Source: Hyalella azteca (Eukaryota > Arthropoda > Malacostraca > Amphipoda > Hyalellidae). From it: a stretch of 64,000 bases of DNA. Shown here piece by piece: positions 55,020-64,000 of the stretch. The notes beneath the pieces were generated by a model that was not told the DNA's origin, ran no database searches, and worked only from the letters and a program-made list of their open reading frames with translations. Both the position numbers and the translations under genes were made by a program. Each line of letters starts with the position of its first letter. Positions within the stretch are counted from its first letter, which is position 1. Location of the stretch: NCBI RefSeq assembly GCF_000764305.2, contig NW_025946061.1, positions 62,001-126,000 on the forward strand, in the 5' to 3' direction.

Positions 55020-55265
55020 GCCTTCGAACAATGTTGAAATGACGGTGAATTAATGCTCTTTCAATTAAATAAACTCGTAATCGACGTAAGTTGTAATGAC
55101 ACTGGATTAATGCTCTTTCAATTAAGTAAACTCGTAATCGACGTTGTTTTAAAGTCAAATGCCAAGAGGTGTGGTTTTTACACTGGGGGCATTAGAGAGA
55201 ACAATGTTGAAATGACGGTGAATTAATGTTCTTTCAATTAAATAAACTCGTAATCGACGTTGTTT
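55020..55265 (+). repeat. three copies of a 60-bp repeat
   Basis: ATTAATGCTCTTTCAATTAA + ATAAACTCGTAATCGACGT occurs at about 55050, 55107 and 55225, with flanking AATGTTGAAATGACGGTGA in two of them. It sits directly beside gene T's last acceptor. Confidence 0.9.
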
Positions 55266-56269
55266 AAAGTCATATGACAAGAGGGTTTTTTACACTGGTC
55301 ATTAGAGAGAGTATTGCTTGGTGTCGCCTTCCCACCAGACATCTGACGTCGAAATTACGTTTATTAAACGTTTCTTCAGCGACATAAACTTCACGTTGTG
55401 ATTATAGGTAGGCTTGTCAGATGGTGGCAAGAGAAAACGGCCAAATCAACGTACAGAAAAGGCCTGAAAAGTCTTCTTATTTGATGTTTTTAGTAAATGC
55501 GCTTACGGAGCATGAATTACATTTTCCATGGTTTCACATACAGGCGCAAATCGTTTTTTCCATAAAAAAAAAATACAATAAGATTAAAGCCTTCATTAGT
55601 TATTGCCGGCCCAACAAACTTAGAAAAATATTTAAATCGTCGAATTTAGTCGGAAAGAAGTATATCGGGAACCCTATTTCGAGGGGCTTTAAAACATCGT
55701 TGAAATAACATCGATTAGGCGTTATTTCGACAATATCAACTAGTGATATCAACGTTTTTTGAACGTGAATATCTAGAGTTGGTTGCAAGAGGGTCTAGCT
55801 ACAGGTTTTGTGAGTCCATCGTATTCTTTCGGGATCATGAGCCCTCTGAATCCTGAAAAAATTTCCACTAAATTCGAGTCATCCAGGGTTTAGGGTCTCC
55901 TGAAGATGGTGGTCCTGAATCTTTTATTATCGAGGACCACTCTTAGGTCCTGTACAGTCGCGGCTCATCACTAGGGTGAACGCCACCTACTACCATCCAA
56001 GATCAAATGTTACTCCATTCACTATCCAAGAAGCAATAAACAACATTTTTATGATTTTTTTTATTATAATAATTTGCGCAGTCAGCAAACGTAATCTTTT
56101 AATCCAACTTAGATTGCTGTAAGCAGGTGGGTGGTTTGTATAAACAGTTACAAGATTATAATGTTCTTAATTCTAAGTACACATTTCTTGTTTTTAATTA
56201 TAAGTACACATAAAAAGTAACGAACTAAAAATCTTTTTTGTCCCATATGTGCCACCTGGGATGCCTCTG
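55266..56269. other. gene T intron, left part
   Basis: Contains the genuine copy (55735-55955) of the segment duplicated at 52029. Otherwise non-coding; the frame at 55421 has no support. Confidence 0.5.
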
Positions 56270-56431
56270 CACTCAGAGAAATGAGTGTAAGTTTGTCTAA
56301 ATAGCGATGGACTTAACGCCTTTGTGTGTGTGCCATACTGACTCAGTTTGGCCTGGAAACGTGTCATATCAGTGCTACATGCAGAAAGTGTGTCAGTATT
56401 TGGACAGTATGATACAATCATTTTTTTGAGT
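56270..56431 (+). mobile_element. MITE family A copy
   Basis: CACTCAGAGAAATGAGTG, GTCTAAATAGCGATGG, ACTGACTCAGTTTGGCC, TATCAGTGCTACATGCAG, GTGTCAGTATTTGGACAG, then TTTTTTTGAGTC. Confidence 0.9.
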
Positions 56432-56660
56432 CTGCGTGCCACTAATGGTGCGAGTAATACAGCTTGTATAAACCCTGCTTCAATCGTGAGCAATAATTAA
56501 AGGCTTATATGTAGTGGTTGCCCTGCTTACAATAAATAATATTTTCAGGTCAGTTGCTTCCAGGAGATTTCTGTTGCAGGCTTATTGGTTGACAGCCTAA
56601 GCAGCACGAGCGTGGCTAGAGCACATCACATTTCAGTCAATATTAAAATGCTTGACATAT

Positions 56661-56687
56661 ATACGAGTACCACAGTTGTACTCGTAT
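56661..56687. repeat. 10-bp perfect hairpin
   Basis: ATACGAGTAC, 7-nt loop, GTACTCGTAT. Confidence 0.85.
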
Positions 56688-56826
56688 TTAGACATTCAAG
56701 CAGCTAGCGTCTCAAATGTACACCAGTTTATAGAAGCATTTTTAACTAGCGAATTCCTCTCAACCAGGGCATTTACATATGGTGCATTAATTTCAATGGC
56801 ATCTTAAAATTTACTCAATTTGATGA

Positions 56827-56998
56827 CGTGTTTGATGCGTATGACGCTGCCTGCATGATAGCGAGTCCTGAATGACGCATAGGATGCGAATGGCGCTGCC
56901 TACATGATAGCGAGTCCTGAATGACGCATATGAGGATGCGTATGACGCTGCCTACATGATAGCGAGTCCTGAATGACGCATATGAGGATGCGTATGAC
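56827..56998 (+). repeat. 53-bp tandem repeat ending at an adapter
   Basis: Three units built on TACATGATAGCGAGTCCTGA + ATGACGCATATGAGGATGCG + TATGACGCTGCC, cut by the junction adapter at 56999. Confidence 0.9.
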
Positions 56999-57036
56999 CT
57001 GTCTCTTATACACATCTAGATGTGTATAAGAGACAG
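56999..57036. other. Nextera mate-pair junction adapter (assembly artefact)
   Basis: Third exact 38-bp junction adapter, followed by G and an N (57038) and then a different tandem array. Confidence 0.98.
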
Positions 57037-57038
57037 GN

Positions 57039-58330
57039 TTGTATTCATCATCGTAGCTCATTGTATTCATCATCGTAGCTCATTGTATTCATCATCGTAG
57101 CTCATTGTATTCATCATCGTAGCTCATTGTATTCATCATCGTAGCTCATTGTATTCATCATCGTAGCTCATTGTATTCATCATCGTAGCTCATTGTATTC
57201 ATCATCGTAGCTCATTGTATTCATCATCGTAGCTCATTGTATTCATCATCGTAGCTCATTGTATTCATCATCGTAGCTCATTGTATTCATCATCGTAGCT
57301 CATTGTATTCATCATCGTAGCTCATTGTATTCATCATCGTAGCTCATTGTATTCATCATCGTAGCTCATTGTATTCATCATCGTAGCTCATTGTATTCAT
57401 CATCGTAGCTCATTGTATTCATCATCGTAGCTCATTGTATTCATCATCGTAGCTCATTGTATTCATCATCGTAGCTCATTGTATTCATCATCGTAGCTCA
57501 TTGTATTCATCATCGTAGCTCATTGTATTCATCATCGTAGCTCATTGTATTCATCATCGTAGCTCATTGTATTCATCATCGTAGCTCATTGTATTCATCA
57601 TCGTAGCTCATTGTATTCATCATCGTAGCTCATTGTATTCATCATCGTAGCTCATTGTATTCATCATCGTAGCTCATTGTATTCATCATCGTAGCTCATT
57701 GTATTCATCATCGTAGCTCATTGTATTCATCATCGTAGCTCATTGTATTCATCATCGTAGCTCATTGTATTCATCATCGTAGCTCATTGTATTCATCATC
57801 GTAGCTCATTGTATTCATCATCGTAGCTCATTGTATTCATCATCGTAGCTCATTGTATTCATCATCGTAGCTCATTGTATTCATCATCGTAGCTCATTGT
57901 ATTCATCATCGTAGCTCATTGTATTCATCATCGTAGCTCATTGTATTCATCATCGTAGCTCATTGTATTCATCATCGTAGCTCATTGTATTCATCATCGT
58001 AGCTCATTGTATTCATCATCGTAGCTCATTGTATTCATCATCGTAGCTCATTGTATTCATCATCGTAGCTCATTGTATTCATCATCGTAGCTCATTGTAT
58101 TCATCATCGTAGCTCATTGTATTCATCATCGTAGCTCATTGTATTCATCATCGTAGCTCATTGTATTCATCATCGTAGCTCATTGTATTCATCATCGTAG
58201 CTCATTGTATTCATCATCGTAGCTCATTGTATTCATCATCGTAGCTCATTGTATTCATCATCGTAGCTCATTGTATTCATCATCGTAGCTCATTGTATTC
58301 ATCATCGTAGCTCATTTTATTCATAATCGT
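57039..58330 (+). repeat. 22-bp tandem array, about 58 almost identical copies
   Basis: Unit TTGTATTCATCATCG + TAGCTCA. Units look identical throughout except the last, which degrades to TTTTATTCATAATCG and then GTAGCTCGTAGG. Such uniformity next to an adapter and an N suggests the copy number may be an assembler product, although the repeat itself is real at its right edge. Confidence 0.95.
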
Positions 58331-60862
58331 AGCTCGTAGGCTGGACTCCTACGCGCACAGAAGCAGCAGCGGACAATTAGGCTGCGCGCGCTAGCGTGGA
58401 AGTGGAGCGCGCGGTGAGCTCGCTTTCATCAAAATTAATCTTTATTAGAGCTTTTCATGAGAAGTGTTATTAGCTTTATTCTTTATTATAGCTCATAATG
58501 AGCAGCATTATCACGATAAGCTTGTCAGGAGCAGAGTTATCACGATAAGCCTGTAGAGCCACGATACACGTAACGAATGCATCACTAATTTGCGTACACT
58601 GTGAAGCAAAAGTAATGCTAATTGACGTAAATTACGTACGGGTCTAGTTACTGGTAAAAAATACGTCACTAATTTGCATATATTGTGAAGCACCAGTGAC
58701 ACTAATTGACATAAATGTTACTCTGACGTTTAGGTTCCGTGGAAAAATGCATCACACAATTGCGTATTTCATGAAGCCCCAGCGAAATTTAAAATTGTCG
58801 TAGGTTTTAATTGCTACGTATCGAATGCTGTAAGAATTTAAAATTGGTAAAATTGGCATGTATAGATCCTATAATATTTAGTAGCATGTGACTCCTGCAG
58901 AACAAATAGCCGTGCAAATCTTGCTACACTAATTTTTAATTTAATTTAAGTTGAATATAAAGCTTGCAGCGCGTCGCCTGCGCAATTTTTCAGTTTTTCT
59001 GTCATGAAATATGAAGCGACACAGAAATTTAGCGCATATTGTTATCGCTGTCGTCCATGCATTCTTCTTTGAAACCAAGTAAAAAAGTATCATCTCCAAG
59101 ACAGATATAACAGTTCAATATTTTGTATTAAATGATTGCAACAACTATCTCACCAATTGACATTCGAGAACCATGTATGCTAACGATGATTAGTCGCTAG
59201 TAGGCATTTGAAGACTATCAGTGCTGACGATACTTAATCACGATAGTTGGCACATGGACACCATGAATGTTGATGATTAGTAATCACTAGTAATCATTCA
59301 AAACACGAGTGCTGAGCATGATTGATCATCACGATTACTCTCACCGCAACTGTGCTGTGGTCACGTGACCAGGCAAAAATGGACTTTTTCCGAACAAATA
59401 TCCAGTTTTTGGTAGCGAAAAGACAATTTCTGCGCAAAAAGTGAACTGGTTCAGCGGTGAAGTGAAAGTGTAAGGAACTTCTAAACCATCGAAATTTTTT
59501 GTCATTCTCGTGGCAGGCGTTCGTGCCGAATTCTGACGAGCCAAATTTCCTTGATTCGTTGACACGTTTTTGCATTTGCTTGTCAAGTTTTCGTACTTGT
59601 TGAGCTTCTATATAAGTTCATAATATCTGAGAACGGCTTAGTATTCTTGGAATGACTTGCAATTATCTTCCAATTAGAATTAAAGAAAGGCGTTACTTGC
59701 AAATATTTCATTTAAAAATTTAAAACATCGTCTTTTACTGTGCGTAGGATGCATGTTCATAAAAAAAATCTGAAATAAAATTTGGCGCTAAAAAATTATA
59801 AAATCATATGCGAATTACCAATTAAAATTAAAAAAAGAACATCTATTGTGTTTATCTTTCTGATTATAGTATTTGTCAAGCGAAACAATATCATGCGCCA
59901 TTGTGCTGATTTTTAAACATAAAGAAACGACTATTTGCCTTTATAAAAAACGGCACAATGCCACAGCAAATAAGGCATTGGCATGACACAGACTTGACAT
60001 TGAATTGAACACAAGTATGCTATTAATTTTAGTATCGGCAGAGCGTAGACATTAACTTTATCATGAACGAGCATAAAACTTCAATTTATCCTAAACAAAT
60101 CATAGACATTGAATTGGGCAGCGGTGAAGCATAGACATTGAATTGAACAGCGGTGAAGCATATTCATGCATTAAATTTGCATCGGCAAGGAAAAAAACAT
60201 TTATTTAGAAGCAGCAAAGCATTTATCAATAGTCAAAATATTAAATTAGGCATCAACATTATTTTGAATATGATTATTCAAATACATGACGTCATGCACT
60301 GGAAAAAATTGTAAAAAATAGCAAAAAAGCTGCTCATGACGGAGCTTCATTGCGAGTAAACTGCAAATTATTATTTTTCTGTTCGAATTAATAATTTAAC
60401 CTAACTTAACTTAATTAAATTACTCAGAAATCCGGGAATTTGACTGAATATTTCCTAATACGAATGACTTGGTTCATAATAAATTCAGAGATGGCTTGCC
60501 GATGAGACCTACGGCCAAACAGCGCCGGTTTGCTACACGATATATTGACGTGAAAATGAGTTTTGTGATCATAAGTTGCAGTTTGACAATAAATTTTTTG
60601 ATGAGTATTTATTATAGTAATCCTAACAGTAAATATTATGAGCAGCGAGACGATAAGACGATTGGAATATATGGACTTGTATGGAATATATATTCATTCT
60701 GAATTTATGTTAATTATATATCAAAATGGCGTCAACAGCTGTCGGTTTCATATAAACAGTGATTACTCCGGTAAAAAATGTAACAAAAACATTTGTTACA
60801 AGTGAATGTAGCAGCAGCACCAACCACATCAAGAGTAATAACGGCCTAACGTGGCAGCAGCG
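58331..60862. other. gene T intron, middle part
   Basis: A GC-rich patch at 58340-58430; loosely repeated CATCACTAATTTGCGTA..GTGAAGCA..AGT.A.ACTAATTGACGTAAAT blocks at 58560-58770; TAGACATTGAATTG repeats at 59995-60150. No gene supported. Confidence 0.5.
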
Positions 60863-61054
60863 ATGTCAAAAAAGTTCAACCGGCTAGAGTTTTTTCAGAA
60901 GCAAGTTCCGAGAAGTTTTTAGGACCAGTTTGAAAGCCTAGAACTTAGTGGATACGTTCTCTTGGTGCTGCTGGCTGTCATATTCTCGTACTTATTTGAT
61001 GCGGACTTTCTTCTCAAGCAATGCATGACTTTACTTATGTCCATGAGCATATGA
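60863..61054 (+). pseudogene. small membrane-protein-like reading frame broken by one stop
   Basis: 64 codons from ATG to TGA with a single in-frame TAG at 60920-60922. They read MSKKFNRLEFFQKQVPRSF, stop, then DQFESLELSGYVLLVLLAVI and FSYLFDADFLLKQ. The second half has a clear hydrophobic stretch (YVLLVLLAVIFSYLF). It could be a decayed small membrane protein or processed pseudogene. The source family is not recognised, and chance is possible. Confidence 0.35.
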
Positions 61055-61091
61055 AGCAACCACCACGCAATGACACACAGTAAATTCATTT

Positions 61092-61247
61092 CACTTGTAG
61101 AAAGATGAGTGAGACTTTATCGAAACATCGATGCAATTTTCGCCTTTGCGCGGGACATCCCGACAAAGTTTGGCTCATAAAGTGGTTTATCAGTGCTACG
61201 TAAAGTTTAGCATAATTTGGACATTACAACCCATTCATGTTTTTGAG
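61092..61247 (+). mobile_element. MITE family A copy
   Basis: CACTTGTAGAAAGATGAGTG, ATCGATGCAATTTTCGCC, TATCAGTGCTACGTAAAG, ATAATTTGGACATTACAACC, then TTTTTGAG. Confidence 0.75.
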
Positions 61248-62034
61248 GATGCTTGATAGTTAAAAGGTGCATTTCTATTTTCATTTATTGAAGTTTGAAT
61301 ATTCATTTCAATGGTATTGTGAATATTTGTTATCAGTCTTCATTCTTCATATTCTAACGCCGTGTCAACGGAACGTCGTTTCAACTTCAAGGAGTTTATC
61401 ACAAAACATTATCTTAGTCATCGAAACTCGTTCAATTTTAAATTAATATTCGATGAATAAAGAGTAAGCTGGCATATTTTATCACAAAAGACAACACTCG
61501 TGCATTGCAGCCCTCGCTACATCTGAAATGTATGCAGATAATGCAGTGATGGTTCATATAAAATGTATGCAGGTAACGCCTGCCTAATGCATGTAGAATT
61601 TTTGCAGAGAATGCAGTAATATTTAATATAGAAACTATGTTGCGATAATAAACGTAGAATGTATGTTCACAACGAAGAAATAATTAATTTAGAAAGCATG
61701 CACAGAATGCAGTAACAATAAAAATTAAGTAAGAATATATGAATATAATGCAGTAACGATAAAGTAAGAATGTATTACTAGAATGCAGTAACAATAAGTA
61801 AGAATATATGACTAGAAAGCAGTTTAGATAATGTAAAAATGTATGCAAATAATGGCTTAATAATGAAAATATAGCAGTAGTATTGCACAAAGATGATCCG
61901 TATTTATCATGACTATTGCAGCAAAACTGTCGAGAAACAGCTTATAAGTAAGAAACTATGAATGGAATGAAGTAACGATAAAGTAAGAATGTATGCAAAT
62001 AATGAATTAATAAAGAAAATATAGCAAGACTCAC
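61248..62034. other. gene T intron, right part
   Basis: Diverged tandem repeats built on GTAAGAATGTATGCA..AATGCAGTAA (about 61530-62020), otherwise nothing. Confidence 0.6.
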
Positions 62035-62119
62035 CACATGAGGTAGGCAGATATGGCCACGAATATCATGAAGCCTGAGCCCAGAGCGACCATCGCCCAC
62101 ATCCAAATGTTGATCTCCT
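62035..62119 (-). CDS. gene T transmembrane exon
   Basis: 85 bp from TTATGTTTCAG to the donor GTGAGT, phase 1 in and phase 2 out. It encodes EEINIWMWAMVALGSG then FMIFVAISAYLM(W), one strong transmembrane helix of about 22 residues. With the upstream Pro/Ser/Thr linker and the downstream basic tail it describes the C-terminal end of a type I single-pass receptor or adhesion protein. THSD7-like proteins have this layout, but I cannot assign the family without the ectodomain. Confidence 0.85.
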
Positions 62120-62229
62120 CTGAAACATAAGAAAGTTGAAACATTAATTAAATTGTATATTCATAAAATGTTAATTTCTGACGCAAATATCGTGTATCCA
62201 AAATAATTTTTATTGATCATTGGTCGTGC

Positions 62230-62455
62230 TATCATAGCTCGCTCGAATACGTGGGGTGTTCTAAGTACACGTAGTAGCCTAAGTACACGTAGCGGTCTGA
62301 GTACACGTAGCGGACTAAGCGCAAGTAGCGGTCTAAGTACACGTTGCGGCCTAAGTGCATGTAGCGGCTTTAAGTACACGTAGCGGCCTAAGTACTCGTA
62401 GCGGCTTTAAGTACACGTAGCGGCCAGAGTACACGTAGCGGTCGAAGTACACGAA
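62230..62455 (+). repeat. 18-bp minisatellite
   Basis: About a dozen variants of AAGTACACGTAGCGGCCT in a gene T intron. Confidence 0.95.
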
Positions 62456-63580
62456 ATCTTTATCATTATTGTTTCATTGAATTTTGTGATTTCATGATTT
62501 TCCTTGAATTTTTGTAGGGTTACAATCACGAAGATTTATTGCAAGCGCAATACAAAAAGAAATTTTAACAAGCAGCTTAGTCGGATAATTTCGATCTTTT
62601 TTGTTATGTAATTACAGATCAATTATATAAAAAATAATTATGAAAAATAAAATCATAAGTAAATGATTATGATATTGTGCATGTTCTTAAAGTTTAAATT
62701 CTGTTTCATCATTAATTTATGAAGGTAAAAGGACCGTGACGTGTAACGGGCCGGCAACTTGAATTAGAATATCAAATACCGTAGACTTTGATCCGTTTTC
62801 TCTGTATTCTATGGGAGACTGAATTGTATTCGGGTAGCAGGCTCGAATTATGTAAACCCTTTTCACAACTTTGATGAATTGTTGAATAATGAAAAAATAT
62901 TACACAACAAGAAAATTGTTTGCATGCTGATCGGCTGCTTTTATTGTAATTTATATAAGGTATTTCAATAAAGGCTATCATATGCATCTAATGGGTAACA
63001 ATATTTTTACTAACTTCAGGGAAGTTGTGTTTCGCTCAAGGATTTCAATCCACCATCACCATTACTCTATAATAATTATTATTCCATCAATATCATAACT
63101 CAATAATCATGATCATTCATCGTTATCATCACTCTTCAATCATTATCATCCCATCATCACCATCATTCTACAATCATGATCATTCATCGTCATCATCACC
63201 CTGCAATCATTATCATCCCAGTATCACTATCACTCCACAATCATTCTCATGGAAAAAAATCGCAACTGAGCAAAAAAGTCAAGTTCTTTAAATCAAATAA
63301 TAGGGATGACTGTACATGTAATCTTACATTTCCTGCTCCAAGATGAAAAAAACACCAAACTTCTATATTTTTGTTGCCGTGAGGGACGACTTTAAACTTC
63401 AATTCTGAAAATATTTGCGGTAAAATAGTGAGTGACAGTAGAATTGTTGCCGTGATAGCTCCAGCGCGTGCTCGTGAATATTAAGGTTCACAATTCAAAG
63501 TCTATTTAAATTTGAATTAAAATAAAAATAATTAAAAATAGATAAATAAAATTAAAATAAAAAAGGCAGGCAAGTCTCAC
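62456..63580. other. gene T intron
   Basis: Non-coding. Irregular ATCATCACCATC / CAATCATGATCATTCATCG repeats at 63045-63250. Confidence 0.6.
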
Positions 63581-63681
63581 CAGGCAGGTACTTGATTTCC
63601 CTCAGTCCAATAGGCTCAGGCATCGCCATCTTGGATGTGGTGGTGATGAAGGCTGCTTGTGACGATGGTGGTGAACTGCGT
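63581..63681 (-). CDS. gene T juxtamembrane exon
   Basis: 101 bp from GTTTCAACAG to CCTG|GTGAGA, phase 2 in and phase 1 out. It encodes RSSPPSSQAAFITTTSK then MAMPEPIGLREIKYLP, joining as P-E to EEINIWMW. The Ser/Thr/Pro-rich start suits a membrane-proximal extracellular stalk. Upstream exons lie beyond the window. Confidence 0.8.
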
Positions 63682-64000
63682 CTGTTGAAACATGTATTTA
63701 GTTTTTATATGTAATGGATGTTTGGTTATAACACAAATTGTTGTGAATCAAATTGCTTTCTTTTGCACGACATAAGCGCGACTGAAAAAATAAAAGAGCG
63801 CTCGACAAATAATGATTGCTAGATTGATCGAAGTTAAGCCTAAATATTGAAGCATAGAACATCAAATGCCCGTAACTAATTATCTGACTTGTTGTTATAT
63901 TACATTACGTATTGGTATATTTTGAGCGTATAGCTCACAACTCTAATGTATTAATACACCGTACATTGATATATCATACATCGCAATACCAAAAACCAAA
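63682..64000. other. gene T intron, end of window
   Basis: AT-rich, nothing recognised. Confidence 0.5.

Noticed and set aside
57039..58330. CRISPR-like regular array
   Set aside because: Units are contiguous with no spacers, and the window is eukaryotic. It is a simple tandem repeat.

Overview
The window looks like nuclear DNA of an arthropod, by inference perhaps a malacostracan crustacean. It is AT-rich and intron-rich, with GT-AG introns, an arthropod-type TATA plus TCAGT core promoter, many short inverted-repeat transposons, tRNA-derived SINEs and many minisatellites. Real coding sequence is a small fraction of the 64 kb. Most long open frames lie over tandem repeats or are antisense shadows. 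Genes were rebuilt by eye from splice sites, phase continuity and protein sense.

Plus strand, left end: (1) two internal exons of HSCB, the Fe-S cluster co-chaperone (536-1408), whose J-domain exons lie off the window and whose last exon I cannot find; (2) gene U, a short unrecognised gene (exons at 4467, 5144, 10623, 11197 and probably 11614), with a complete NDOR1 coding region (6520-8796, diflavin reductase of cytosolic Fe-S assembly) nested in its second intron.

Minus strand, 45.1 to 13.2 kb: one large locus, gene X. It has a TATA/initiator promoter at 45.10-45.13 kb, a signal-peptide start (42375 and 37008), a conserved-looking exon at 31351-31194, charged and low-complexity exons at 28.8 and 27.0 kb, and then two alternative endings. 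One is an 815-residue Gly/Tyr/Pro/Lys-rich terminal exon (25277-22830). The other is a seven-exon tail (18833-13242) with Gln-rich, Pro-Gly-Tyr repeat, hydrophobic and Cys-containing segments. Both fit in phase after the 26.6 kb exon. The product looks like a secreted or cuticle-type structural protein.

Minus strand, right end: gene T (63681-54895) gives the C-terminal part of a single-pass membrane protein. Its three visible exons join in perfect phase.

Two things stand out. First, tandem arrays in this window repeatedly begin exactly at splice sites and carry the splice signal in every unit: donors at 1408, 5242, 11275, 17230, 15365, 15859 and 31194, and the acceptor at 13515. Second, three intact 38-bp Nextera mate-pair junction adapters (11408, 52250, 56999) remain in the assembly. 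At one of them the 221 bp beside the adapter is an exact copy of 55735-55955, as expected from a circularised 3.67-kb fragment read as genome. The order of sequence around these points should not be trusted.
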